Made by a program: the position numbers and the translations under genes. A model generated the notes under the pieces. It searched no databases, was not told the origin of the DNA, and saw only the letters and a list, made by a program, of their open reading frames with translations. DNA of 49,876 nucleotides from an uncultured Acidaminococcus sp. (GTDB taxonomy: Bacteria > Bacillota > Negativicutes > Acidaminococcales > Acidaminococcaceae). Positions 15,805-24,236 of this stretch are shown here, one piece after another; the first letter of the stretch is position 1; every line of letters begins with the position of its first letter. The stretch lies in the NCBI GenBank assembly GCA_902796945.1, contig CADBQR010000102.1, forward strand, positions 1-49,876, written 5' to 3'.

Positions 15805-17365
15805 TACGGGAAAAACCGTTGAAGGCATGATCCATGTGCCGACGCTGAAACTGCGCCTGGCCATCGAAGGAATCTTTGTCGGCCTTTTTGCCGGCAGCTG
15901 CATTGCCCTGCTCCGGTACTGCCTGGAATATGTGTCGGAACGGCGGTCCGTCATGGTGGCCTTTCTTCAGCAGGTGCCGCCGACGTACGTGTTGGGATGG
16001 GTCGCCATGCTTCTCTTCCTGTCCTGGTTCATTGCCTTTCTGGTCAAACTGGTTCCCATTGCCGGCGGCAGCGGGATTCCCCAGGTCCGGGGCATTGTCC
16101 TTGGGTTATACAAGAGCCTTCATTGGTTCCGTGTCATTGTGGTGAAATTGCTGACGACGGCCCTGGGAATCGGGGCCGGCCTGTCCATGGGGCGGGAAGG
16201 TCCGTCGGTCCAGATCGGCGGCATGGCGGGACAGGGCATTGGCCAATTGTTCCGCAATTCCAACATGGAAACACGGGCCCTCATCAGCAGCGGGGCCGGA
16301 GCCGGACTGGCAGCGGCCTTCAATGCGCCCATGGCGGGCTGCCTTTTTACCATGGAGGTCATCCATAAAAACCTTTCCGCCATGGTCATGCTGCCGACCC
16401 TGATGGCAAGCCTGACCGCCGCCGTCATTGCCCATGCCGTCTTTGGCATGGATACGGTCTTTACGATTCCCCGTATGCCCATCCTGGATGTGCGCTATCT
16501 GCCGCACCTGACCCTGCTGGGCCTTTTCACCGGAGCCATGGGCGTGCTTTTCAATAAGGGATCCCTGAATATCGGGAAGTTCTATCAGCTTCCTGTCTTT
16601 AAGGCACCCTGGATGAAGATTGCTTTTCCCATGCTCCTGACGATCCCGCTGACCTATCTGTTCCCAGCCGTTCTGGGAGCCGGGGATGGCATCATCGAGG
16701 CGATGATCGACCTGAAAGGGTCGGTGGCCATGATCCTTTGCCTGCTCATCGGTAAATATTTCTTTACTCTTTTCAGTACCGGATCAGGGGCACCGGGCGG
16801 TTCCCTGCAGCCCATGCTGGTGCTGGGAGCGGTCTGCGGGGCCCTTTACGGGAACCTTGCCTGTGCCATGGGGCTGCTGCCGCCGGAATATCGCCTGCAT
16901 ATGGTGGTCTTTGCCATGGCCGGCTTTTTTACCGGTTCAGTCCGGGCTCCTGTTACGGCCATGCTGCTCCTGCTGGAATTGACCGGACGGTTCTATCACA
17001 TGGTTCCGCTCGGCATTGTCACGCTTTTTGCTTACGCGGCAGGAGAACTGCTGCGGGATCGGCCCATCTTTGATGCCATCCTGGAAGATGACATGAAAAA
17101 GCAGCGGCCCATGAAGGTCAATGACAGCCTGGCAGAAAACCGTTATTTGCTGGAAACTGCCGTGGAAAGCGGTTCCCTTGCCGAAGGCAGGACGCTCAGG
17201 GAGATTCCTTTCTCCGGGAAAGCCCTGGTCATCGGTATCCGCCGCGGCGACCGCATGATGGTTCCCGATGCCAATACGACCCTTCTTGCGGGGGACTACG
17301 TTTACATCCTGCCCAATCAGGCGACTGCCGGAGAACTGTCCGCACTCTTCAAGAGCCGCGGATAA
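15794..17365 (+). CDS. ClC-family chloride channel/transporter with C-terminal TrkA_C domain
   Basis: The 523-residue membrane protein has the anion-site motifs GSGIPQVRG, GREGPSVQIGG (gating Glu about 135) and GAPGGSLQP. A cytosolic TrkA_C-like domain follows in the last 70 residues (RTLREIPFSGKALVIGIRRG, ending in LAGDYVYIL), which probably senses a nucleotide or ligand. By eye against E. coli ClcA, the internal proton-glutamate position is Val next to a retained Glu (FTMEVI). The conserved Tyr near the end is Phe (RPIFDAIL). The ATG at 15794 lies inside lysA, six bases after CGGAG. Confidence 0.9.
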   Translation: MKSDTGKTVEGMIHVPTLKLRLAIEGIFVGLFAGSCIALLRYCLEYVSERRSVMVAFLQQVPPTYVLGWVAMLLFLSWFIAFLVKLVPIAGGSGIPQVRGIVLGLYKSLHWFRVIVVKLLTTALGIGAGLSMGREGPSVQIGGMAGQGIGQLFRNSNMETRALISSGAGAGLAAAFNAPMAGCLFTMEVIHKNLSAMVMLPTLMASLTAAVIAHAVFGMDTVFTIPRMPILDVRYLPHLTLLGLFTGAMGVLFNKGSLNIGKFYQLPVFKAPWMKIAFPMLLTIPLTYLFPAVLGAGDGIIEAMIDLKGSVAMILCLLIGKYFFTLFSTGSGAPGGSLQPMLVLGAVCGALYGNLACAMGLLPPEYRLHMVVFAMAGFFTGSVRAPVTAMLLLLELTGRFYHMVPLGIVTLFAYAAGELLRDRPIFDAILEDDMKKQRPMKVNDSLAENRYLLETAVESGSLAEGRTLREIPFSGKALVIGIRRGDRMMVPDANTTLLAGDYVYILPNQATAGELSALFKSRG

Positions 17366-17377
17366 ATCAGGTAAAGT

Positions 17378-17440
17378 AAAAAATCACCGTGGATCCTCAC
17401 CGGTTCCTTTTGGAACGGTGCCGGTCACGGTGATTTTTTT
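17378..17440. terminator. Bidirectional terminator between clc and the radical SAM gene
   Basis: A 13-bp stem (17379-17391 with 17426-17438) has A on its left side and seven T on its right, with an inner CACCGGTTCC/GGAACGGTG hairpin. It ends transcripts from both converging operons. Confidence 0.92.
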
Positions 17441-17447
17441 GATTCCT

Positions 17448-18047
17448 TTAGCCGAAGTTCCTGACCCGTAACGGAATACCGCAGCTTTCGGCAACCTTGC
17501 GGCTGGCCTCAATCTGTTCCGGCGACAGGACATCCACGACGGTCATGCGCGTATCCGGGATCTTTCCCCGGCACTCCCTGGCAAAAGCCAGCATCGCATC
17601 ATAGGCGCCGCTGAAGGTGGGACGGGTCACGGCATTGTAATCCTTCTCATTGGGCGCGTTCAGGCTGATGGAAACCGCATCGAGGACGGAAGCCAGTTCG
17701 GGGACGATATCGTGTCCGTTTTCCAGGGAGCCCAGTCCGTTGGTGTTGACCCGGAGCTTCAATTCCGGGTGGGTCTTCCGGACGTAGCGGGCCGTTTTCA
17801 GCAGGAGGGGAAGGGCGCAGGTCGGTTCCCCGTAGCCACAGAAAACGAGTTCCCGGTAGCCGTGGAAATCAAAGGCGTCGACCGCTTCCCTGACCTGTTC
17901 CCAGTTCGGGTTGACCTTGTGCCAGAGGGTTGGCGCGTCGCCGATGCCCGTATGCTGGAAGCGTACACAGAAGGTGCAGCGGCAATTGCAGCGGTTGGTT
18001 AAATTCACGTAGACACCATCTTTATAAGTATAGAGAATCTGAGCCAT
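17448..18047 (-). CDS. Small radical SAM protein (TatD-associated type)
   Basis: The 199-residue protein has the CX3CX2C cluster motif (CNCRCTFC, about residues 19-26), which binds a [4Fe-4S] cluster and SAM. It then has FCGYGEPT and RVNTNGLG, typical of the family usually found next to tatD. No tatD is nearby here; it follows B6-related genes. The reaction is unknown. The ATG at 18047 has AGGAG 11 bases upstream and lies 26 bases inside the preceding gene, so translation is probably coupled. Confidence 0.8.
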   Translation of the reverse strand: MAQILYTYKDGVYVNLTNRCNCRCTFCVRFQHTGIGDAPTLWHKVNPNWEQVREAVDAFDFHGYRELVFCGYGEPTCALPLLLKTARYVRKTHPELKLRVNTNGLGSLENGHDIVPELASVLDAVSISLNAPNEKDYNAVTRPTFSGAYDAMLAFARECRGKIPDTRMTVVDVLSPEQIEASRKVAESCGIPLRVRNFG

Positions 18048-18582
18048 GGATTGTCGATCTCCTTTCTTCTTCATGGAATAACCGGCTCTTGACGGAATGA
18101 TTGTCCAGGACGCCGCCAACCAGGTAGTAGAAGAGCAAACTGCCGCCGGATTGAAGGGCACTGCCAGCGAATGAAACCAGAAGGGCTGTGGTGGCTCCGA
18201 AAATGAGCCTACCTGCCAGATAATACCCCGTTGCCGAAATCAGCCATGAAAGGAAGGGTGCCATCCGGTTCCGTCTGCACAGGATCCGGGAACCTTTCCA
18301 GGTAAAGGGCAGCGTGATCAGGATCTTGATGATGATCGTAGCCGGTGCCCATAAAGGAGCTGTCAGCAGGTCCGCAAGGCCCCCGCCGACGGCAGCCGCC
18401 AGCAGGGCATAGGGTTGGGGAAGCAGGGAGGCCGCCACATAGATGAGGGTATCCCCGAAGTGAAGATAGCCGCCATTTGGCCCCATGGGGATATGGCAGA
18501 TATAGGCTGTAAACATACAGATCAGGGCGGCAAAGAGGCCTGAAAGGACCAAAAGCCGCTGTTTTAAATGGGATTGCTTCAT
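18022..18582 (-). CDS. ECF transporter S component, probably for vitamin B6
   Basis: The 186-residue membrane protein has about five hydrophobic segments, the S-component-like start LSGLFAALICMFTAYICHIPM and HFGDTLIYVAASLLP. It would bind a vitamin and dock onto a shared ECF module that is not in the window. Its start overlaps the pyridoxal kinase stop by four bases. Tight coupling to a B6 kinase makes pyridoxal, pyridoxine or pyridoxamine the likely cargo; this is inference from context, and a thiamin-precursor specificity is the main alternative. Confidence 0.75.
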   Translation of the reverse strand: MKQSHLKQRLLVLSGLFAALICMFTAYICHIPMGPNGGYLHFGDTLIYVAASLLPQPYALLAAAVGGGLADLLTAPLWAPATIIIKILITLPFTWKGSRILCRRNRMAPFLSWLISATGYYLAGRLIFGATTALLVSFAGSALQSGGSLLFYYLVGGVLDNHSVKSRLFHEEERRSTIHGSDSLYL

Positions 18583-19445
18583 GAAGGATCCTTCCTTTCC
18601 TGGGTTAAAAGCCTGAGATAGGGTTCATAATTGATGCCGTCGTTTCTCGGGACCTGTTCTTTCCGGGCATCCTGGATGCCGCGGGAGATGAAGGTCCCGG
18701 CCAGACGGACGCTTTGGACCAGTGTCTGTTCCTGCAGCCGCCCTGCCAGAAGGACCGCGGCAAAGAGATCGCCCGTCCCGGAATAGCTGCCTCCTAAATG
18801 GGGGAAACAGACGGGCACGCAGGTGTCATGCTGGATCACCAGATTGGCAATCATGGGTTTTCCCTGTTCCCCGCTGAAAGGAATGCCCGTGATGACAAGG
18901 TCGGCATGCTGAAGGACCGCCGATTTTTGATAAAGCTGGCGGAACAGCTCCGACGGATTGTCTTTTTCCAGGGCAAGGAGCGGGTCCAGGTCGGTTCCGG
19001 TCAGGATACAGAATTCCGTCAGGTTGGGTGTCAACAGGTCCGCCTGCCGGGAAAGTTTTTTCACCGCGTCAATCATGGATTTAGTAAAACCGCGATAGAT
19101 ATGGCCATTATCGCCCAGGACAGGATCACAGAGGTAGCAGACGCCGGGCCTGTGGAACCGGTCCAGAAAGGCTTCGGTCTGGGCGGCGGCTTCGGGGGTT
19201 CCCAGGTATCCTGACAGGATGCCCCGGAAGGAAACCCCCAGGGCCTGCCAATGGTCTCCATAGTCCTTCATATGGTCCGTCAGGGAAAGGCTGCGGTAAC
19301 CGGGATAGCCGGTCTGTGCGGTCAGGACGGAAGTGGGCAGGGGACAGGCTTCGATTCCCATGGCGGCGAGGACCGCAATATCGGCTGTGAGGGAACAGCG
19401 CCCCAGACCGGACAGGTCATTGATGGCCGCAACTCGTTGATGCAT
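18579..19445 (-). CDS. Pyridoxamine/pyridoxal kinase
   Basis: The 288-residue ribokinase-like protein phosphorylates B6 vitamers using ATP, trapping salvaged vitamin as PLP precursors. Visible are the start VAAINDLSGLGRCSLTADI, YLCDPVLGDNG, LLTPNLTEFCILTG and the C-terminal anion-hole/catalytic stretch GGSYSGTGDLFAAVLL (catalytic Asp in GTGD). It fits PdxY/PdxK proteins. AAGGAAG lies eight bases before the ATG. First gene of a three-gene minus-strand operon. Confidence 0.9.
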   Translation of the reverse strand: MHQRVAAINDLSGLGRCSLTADIAVLAAMGIEACPLPTSVLTAQTGYPGYRSLSLTDHMKDYGDHWQALGVSFRGILSGYLGTPEAAAQTEAFLDRFHRPGVCYLCDPVLGDNGHIYRGFTKSMIDAVKKLSRQADLLTPNLTEFCILTGTDLDPLLALEKDNPSELFRQLYQKSAVLQHADLVITGIPFSGEQGKPMIANLVIQHDTCVPVCFPHLGGSYSGTGDLFAAVLLAGRLQEQTLVQSVRLAGTFISRGIQDARKEQVPRNDGINYEPYLRLLTQERKDPS

Positions 19446-19481
19446 GGTCAGGACTTCCTTTCCATTTTTCTGGATGCTTTT

Positions 19482-19490
19482 GTTATAGCA
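19482..19490 (-). promoter_or_regulatory. Extended -10 promoter of the B6 operon
   Basis: On the minus strand the sequence TGCTATAAC (19490-19482) fits an extended -10 element (TGn plus TATAAC) 37 bases before the kinase start. No good -35 is seen, which is usual for extended -10 promoters. Confidence 0.5.
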
Positions 19491-19536
19491 CAGTACGCTT
19501 TCCGGGAAAATGAACAGTTTCAGGAATAATGGGGCA

Positions 19537-19712
19537 AAACCGTGCCCTATGGGATCCGTTCCCAGGAAACCGGTTTTTCAGGAACGCCCGGAAAGGTGCC
19601 AGGACAAAGGGCTCCTGTCGGTGCCTGCCTGGTCCGGCGGTTCTCTTTCCTCATCGGCACCGCGGCTCCCGGCCCTGGAAAATTCCTGGAAAACCGGTGA
19701 TTTTCGTTCCCG
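19537..19712 (+). ncRNA. Candidate structured RNA upstream of rarA, possibly 6S RNA
   Basis: A perfect 16-bp long-range stem (19569-19584 with 19683-19698, one G-U) closes a rod. Next comes an asymmetric internal loop, then GGTGCC/GGCACC (19595-19600/19656-19661), AGG/CCT and AAAG/CTTT pairings. A rod with a central bubble is the shape of 6S RNA, and Firmicute 6S genes commonly lie in the aspS-yrvM-rarA neighbourhood (from memory). AATAAT at 19525-19530 could be its -10. Ends, strand and identity are uncertain; the stem is symmetric, so the minus strand cannot be excluded. Confidence 0.4.
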
Positions 19713-19722
19713 CCTCATTTCG

Positions 19723-19731
19723 TGATATAAT
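19723..19731 (+). promoter_or_regulatory. Extended -10 promoter of rarA
   Basis: TGATATAAT (19723-19731) is a perfect extended -10 (TGn-TATAAT), 34 bases before the rarA start; the -35 region is poor. Confidence 0.6.
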
Positions 19732-19765
19732 AATATACTACGTTAATAACCAAGGAGGTTCCATG

Positions 19766-21088
19766 ATGGACGAGGGCAGTTTGTTTGAAAATCATGCGGC
19801 TGAGCCACTGGCCGAACGGCTGCGTCCCCGGACTCTTGACGAATTTGTGGGACAGCAGCATCTTTTGGGCAAGGGAAAAGTGCTGCGGAAAATCATCGAA
19901 GCCGACCGCGTTTCGTCCATGATTTTCTGGGGACCTCCCGGTGTGGGCAAAACGACGCTGGCCCGGATCATTGCCAATCAGACAAAAGCCAGCTTCATTA
20001 CTTTTTCCGCTGTAACCAGCGGCATCAAGGAAATCCGTTCCGTCATGCAGCGTGCCGACGATGGTGCCCGCTATGGCAACCGGACCATCGTCTTTATCGA
20101 TGAAATCCATCGCTTCAACCGGGCCCAGCAGGACGCCTTTCTTCCCTTTGTGGAAAAGGGGAGCATTGTCCTGATCGGGGCAACGACGGAAAACCCGTCC
20201 TTTGAGGTGAACGGGGCGTTGCTGTCACGCTGCAAGGTGTTTGTCCTGAAGGCACTCACCCTGGATGACATTGTGCAGATCCTGAAACATGCCCTGCAGG
20301 ATGCGCGGGGGTTCGGGAAGGACCATGTGCAGATGAGCGATGAGATGCTGCGGGTCGTGGCCGAATTTTCCAATGGCGATGCCCGTAATGCCCTTTCCAC
20401 GCTGGAAATGGTTGTCCTTAACGGGGACCAGCGGGAAGACGGCATTCATGTAACCCGGGAAACCCTGGAACAATGTACTTCCAAAAAATCCCTGTTGTAT
20501 GATAAATCCGGGGAAGAGCATTACAACCTGATTTCGGCACTTCACAAATCCATGCGCAATTCCGATCCCGATGCCGCTGTCTATTGGCTGGCCCGGATGC
20601 TGGAAGCCGGGGAGGATCCCCTGTACATTGCCCGGCGGGTCGTCCGCTTTGCCAGCGAGGATGTGGGACTGGCCGATTCGCGGGCCCTGGAGATTGCCGT
20701 GGCGGCCTACCAGGCCTGTCATTTTATCGGCATGCCGGAATGTTCCGTGAACCTGACCCATGCCGTGATCTATATGGCCATGGCACCGAAGTCCAACGCA
20801 ATGGAACTGGCCTACAATGAAGCCCGGGAAGACGCGGTCCGCCATCTGGCGGAGCCGGTCCCGATGGTGATCCGCAACGCACCGACGCGGTTGATGAAGG
20901 AACTGGATTACGGAAAAGGGTATGTATATGCCCATGATACGAAGGAAAAAATGGCGGCCATGCAATGCCTGCCGGATTCCCTGGCGGGAAAGCATTATTA
21001 CCATCCCACGGAACAGGGACTCGAAATCCGCTACAGGGAACGGCTGAACCAGATCCTGAAATGGAAGAAGGAACATGGGGTGCCGTAA
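19766..21088 (+). CDS. rarA: Replication-associated recombination protein RarA (MgsA)
   Basis: The 440-residue AAA+ ATPase acts at stalled replication forks. It has Walker A GPPGVGKTT (about 56-64), Walker B VFIDEIHRFN, sensor GATTENPSFEVN and the RarA C-terminal region (ALHKSMRNSDPDAAVYWLARML, KHYYHPTEQG). AAGGAGG at 19752-19758 is seven bases from the ATG at 19766 and four from the ATG at 19763; I prefer the former. Confidence 0.95.
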   Translation: MDEGSLFENHAAEPLAERLRPRTLDEFVGQQHLLGKGKVLRKIIEADRVSSMIFWGPPGVGKTTLARIIANQTKASFITFSAVTSGIKEIRSVMQRADDGARYGNRTIVFIDEIHRFNRAQQDAFLPFVEKGSIVLIGATTENPSFEVNGALLSRCKVFVLKALTLDDIVQILKHALQDARGFGKDHVQMSDEMLRVVAEFSNGDARNALSTLEMVVLNGDQREDGIHVTRETLEQCTSKKSLLYDKSGEEHYNLISALHKSMRNSDPDAAVYWLARMLEAGEDPLYIARRVVRFASEDVGLADSRALEIAVAAYQACHFIGMPECSVNLTHAVIYMAMAPKSNAMELAYNEAREDAVRHLAEPVPMVIRNAPTRLMKELDYGKGYVYAHDTKEKMAAMQCLPDSLAGKHYYHPTEQGLEIRYRERLNQILKWKKEHGVP

Positions 21089-21141
21089 GCCGTCCTGATG
21101 TAAAAAAATGGTTCATTCTGACTGGATAAAAGGAGCAGATC

Positions 21142-21513
21142 ATGATTATTGGAATCGGAGTCGATCTTGTGGAAGTTTCCCGTATTGCCGAGGCCCTGAA
21201 AAAGGAAGGCTTCAGGGAAAAGGTTTTTACCGGTGAGGAAATCGAATACTGTGAAAGCAGGAAAAGCCATGCCGCGGAATCCTATGCCGGCCGTTTTGCC
21301 GTAAAGGAAGCCGTCGGAAAAGCCTTGGGCACCGGGATCCGGCCGGATCAGCTGGAAAAGGTGGAAACCCTGCCTGACGCGTCAGGGATTCCTCAGGTCC
21401 ATCTGCTGGGGCCGATGCTGCTTTCCGGCATGGCCCGCAATGTGCGCCGGATCCATGTATCCATCAGCCATACGGCATCCTGTGCCGTGGCACAGGTCGT
21501 TTTGGAGGACTGA
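21142..21513 (+). CDS. acpS: Holo-[acyl-carrier-protein] synthase
   Basis: The 123-residue enzyme transfers 4'-phosphopantetheine from CoA to ACP. Motifs are IGIGVDLVEVSRI at the start (metal-binding Asp), RFAVKEAVGKALGTG, and HVSISHTASCAVA near the end. Its length is typical. AGGAG lies just before the ATG. It is followed two bases later by nnr, a common Firmicute pair. Confidence 0.96.
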   Translation: MIIGIGVDLVEVSRIAEALKKEGFREKVFTGEEIEYCESRKSHAAESYAGRFAVKEAVGKALGTGIRPDQLEKVETLPDASGIPQVHLLGPMLLSGMARNVRRIHVSISHTASCAVAQVVLED

Positions 21514-21515
21514 GC

Positions 21516-23030
21516 ATGAAACTGATTGGAGCCAGGGCCATGCAGGCCGTAGACGAAAAACTGATCCATCAATTGGGGTTCCCTGAAACGGTCCTCATTG
21601 AAAATGCAGGAAGGGCCGTTGCTGAAGCGGCCGATACTTTCCTGGGAGGAGCCGGGGACCGGTCCGTTGTCGTATTGAGCGGAAAAGGCAACAACGGAGG
21701 CGACGGACTGGCAGCGGCCCGCTTTTTGGCTAAAATGGGAGCTGAGGTCACGATTGTACTGGCGGAGGAAAGCAATACTTTTGGGCCGGGGGCAGCCCTG
21801 GAACTGAAAATGGCCGAAACTTTCGGTCTGCCCGTCCTTTCCTGGGTCAGGGAACCGGAGGCGGTGCTGGCTGCCTGCCGGCAGAGCGACCTGCTGCTGG
21901 ACGGGCTTTTAGGGACTCGTTTCCATGGCAGCCTGCGGGAACCCATTCTTTCCCTGATCCGTTCCCTGCAGCATTTGCCGGTTCCGGTCATCGCCATTGA
22001 CATTCCTTCCGGCGTGGAAGCCGACACGGGCCGCTGCGGCGATGTGCTTTCGGCCCAGGCTACGGTCACCATGATTGCCCCCAAACCAGGTCTTTATTTT
22101 TATCCTGGTGCGTCCCATACAGGGGATATTGTCGTTGCCGACCTCAATACGCCGGATTCAGTGATCCGGGAGGCGGACAGTTCCATGGAACTGCTGTCGG
22201 AAGAACAGGTCCAGGACCTGCTGCCCATCCGCCCGGCCAATTCCCATAAGGGCATGAACGGGAAAATTGCCCTGATTGCCGGCAGTGAAGGCTATCTGGG
22301 GGCCGCGGAACTTTCGTCCCGGGCAGCGGTCCGGGCGGGAGGCGGGCTGGTCACGCTCTACACCCATCCTGATGTCTGGAAGCTGCTTGCCATCAAAATG
22401 ACCGAGGTCATGGTGCGGCCTGAAGATCCTGCCGATCCCCTCAACATGGCGGAACGGTTGAAGGACTGTGATGTGGTCGCCGCCGGGCCCGGCGTGGGAA
22501 AACGGCCGGATATGGTGAATTTTCTCCGTGTCCTGCTGCCACTTCTTCCCATGCCCGTGGTCCTCGACGCGGACGGCCTGAATGCCCTGGCGGGACAGGA
22601 TTCCCTCCTGCTTTCCATTCCCCAGAAGGTCTTTACGCCGCATCCCGGTGAAATGGCCCGTCTCCTGGGTGTTCCCACTTCCGATGTGCTGGCCTCCCCG
22701 GTTGAATCGGCCGTGACGGGTGCAAAACGGTGGCAGGCGGTGGTGGTCCTTAAATGCGCTCCCACGGTCATTGCCCTGCCGGACGGGCGCGTCTTTGTCA
22801 ATTCGACGGGCAATGAGGGCATGGCAACGGGCGGCTGCGGTGATGTCCTTACCGGTACCATTGCCGCCCTGGTCGGACAGGGTCTTTCCCCTGCGGCAGC
22901 GGCCTGCTGCGGTGTCTATCTTCATGGCCTGGCCGGTGACCTGGCTGCCGAAAAAGGAAAAATCGGGCTAAAGGCCGGGGACCTGGTGGAACGGCTGCCG
23001 GAAGCGATTGCCCGCGTGCTGAATGCCTGA
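21516..23030 (+). CDS. nnr: Bifunctional NAD(P)H-hydrate epimerase/dehydratase
   Basis: The 504-residue protein repairs hydrated NAD(P)H. The N-terminal YjeF_N domain (about 1-215) is the epimerase, with GKGNNGGDGLAAAR and IDIPSGVEADTG. The C-terminal ribokinase-like domain (about 230-500) is the ADP- or ATP-dependent dehydratase, with SHKGMNGKIALIAGS, FTPHPGEMARLLG and GGCGDVLTGTIAALV. Start ATG has GGAGG nine bases upstream inside the end of acpS. Confidence 0.95.
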   Translation: MKLIGARAMQAVDEKLIHQLGFPETVLIENAGRAVAEAADTFLGGAGDRSVVVLSGKGNNGGDGLAAARFLAKMGAEVTIVLAEESNTFGPGAALELKMAETFGLPVLSWVREPEAVLAACRQSDLLLDGLLGTRFHGSLREPILSLIRSLQHLPVPVIAIDIPSGVEADTGRCGDVLSAQATVTMIAPKPGLYFYPGASHTGDIVVADLNTPDSVIREADSSMELLSEEQVQDLLPIRPANSHKGMNGKIALIAGSEGYLGAAELSSRAAVRAGGGLVTLYTHPDVWKLLAIKMTEVMVRPEDPADPLNMAERLKDCDVVAAGPGVGKRPDMVNFLRVLLPLLPMPVVLDADGLNALAGQDSLLLSIPQKVFTPHPGEMARLLGVPTSDVLASPVESAVTGAKRWQAVVVLKCAPTVIALPDGRVFVNSTGNEGMATGGCGDVLTGTIAALVGQGLSPAAAACCGVYLHGLAGDLAAEKGKIGLKAGDLVERLPEAIARVLNA

Positions 23031-23032
23031 TG

Positions 23033-23069
23033 GCCGGCATCCGCAGGCAATTGGCTCCTGCGATCCGGC
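23033..23069. other. GC-rich hairpin after nnr
   Basis: GCCGG (23033-23037) pairs with CCGGC (23065-23069), and CGCAGG (23042-23047) with CCTGCG (23057-23062). There is no T-run, so it may be an RNA-stabilising or weak termination element. Confidence 0.45.
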
Positions 23070-23086
23070 TGTCCTGGGCTGCTTAT

Positions 23087-23115
23087 TTGCACAGCGCCTT
23101 ATAAAGTGGTAAAAT
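23087..23115 (+). promoter_or_regulatory. Promoter of the amidase-GerMN operon
   Basis: TTGCAC (23087-23092), 17-base spacer, TAAAAT (23110-23115) preceded by TGG, giving an extended -10 as well. It lies 28 bases before the amidase start. Confidence 0.75.
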
Positions 23116-23142
23116 CGTCGGGTACGTATAGGAGGTACCGTT

Positions 23143-24231
23143 GTGTTAAAAAAAATCTTTTTGATCAGCTGCTGCCTCATGGCATTCCTTGGTGCCAGCC
23201 TGGCACAGGCAGCTCCCCGAATTACCAAAGTCGCCTACGGTGTCAGTCCGGACCGGCAGCTCCGTGTTGTCATGGAAACGACTTCCCCCGCCCGTATGAG
23301 TTCGGAATTCCTGGAACGGGAACTGCGGGTGACGGTGAACGCAAAACTGAATCCCCGGATCAACAAACTGTATGTTCCTAAAAATGCACCGTACGTGAAT
23401 AAGGTCATCCTGGAACCGCAGGGCTCAGAAACCATTGTACGCGTTCTCATGAAGAAGAAACTCTCCAGCAGCGAATACAAGACCTTTAACCTGAAACGGG
23501 ACACGGTCAATAAGCGCCCGACCCGTTCCGTCATCGACGTGGTCGGTGGTCCGGCCAAAAAGACATTTACGCCGAAGAAGCGGTCCACGGAACGGAAGCC
23601 CTGGAGACCCAGCACGGCTGGTTCCGGCTATTCCGTTGTGGGAGGCATCAGCGGCAAGCGCATTACCCTTGATCCCGGCCATGGCGGTACGGATCCGGGA
23701 ACGCATGGACTGGTGACGGGGGTCTATGAGAAAAACATTACCCTGCCGATTTCCATGAAGGTCAAGAAATACCTGGAAGAAAAGGGCGCCATTGTCTATA
23801 TGACGCGTACCACCGATGTGGACGTTTACGGTCCGGATGCAACGGATGTCCAGGAACTGCAGGCCCGTGTCGATGTGGCGGAGGACAACAAATCCGACAT
23901 GTTCCTCAGCCTTCATATCAATGCCAGCGTCAATACGAGCGTCGGTGGCTATTCCACTTATTATCATCCGAAGACCAAATACGATATCCAGGTGGCCCAG
24001 TGCATCCAGGATGAACTGCTGAAGACGGGAAACCTTGAGGACCTGGGTGTACGCTATGCCAACTTCTACGTCAATAAGCACAGCACGATGCCCGGCGCCC
24101 TGGTGGAAATGCTGTTTTTGACCAATCGGCGCGAAGAAAAGCTCCTGACCAATAACTGGTTCCAGAACAAGATTGCCAGGGCCATTGCCGATGGGGTCGA
24201 AGACTTTTATAATCAGCACAGGGGAGGATAA
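23143..24231 (+). CDS. AMIN-domain N-acetylmuramoyl-L-alanine amidase
   Basis: The 362-residue exported enzyme splits the glycan-peptide bond of peptidoglycan. It has a signal peptide (to about residue 24, LAQA-APR), an AMIN targeting domain (about 26-120) and a Ser/Lys/Arg-rich linker. The Amidase_3 catalytic domain follows with zinc ligands in DPGHGGTDPG (from residue 177) and SLHINAS, and the catalytic Glu in GALVEMLFLTN. GTG start with AGGAGG seven bases upstream. AMIN-type amidases commonly act at the division septum in diderms. Confidence 0.93.
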   Translation: MLKKIFLISCCLMAFLGASLAQAAPRITKVAYGVSPDRQLRVVMETTSPARMSSEFLERELRVTVNAKLNPRINKLYVPKNAPYVNKVILEPQGSETIVRVLMKKKLSSSEYKTFNLKRDTVNKRPTRSVIDVVGGPAKKTFTPKKRSTERKPWRPSTAGSGYSVVGGISGKRITLDPGHGGTDPGTHGLVTGVYEKNITLPISMKVKKYLEEKGAIVYMTRTTDVDVYGPDATDVQELQARVDVAEDNKSDMFLSLHINASVNTSVGGYSTYYHPKTKYDIQVAQCIQDELLKTGNLEDLGVRYANFYVNKHSTMPGALVEMLFLTNRREEKLLTNNWFQNKIARAIADGVEDFYNQHRGG

Positions 24232-24236
24232 GGCCT

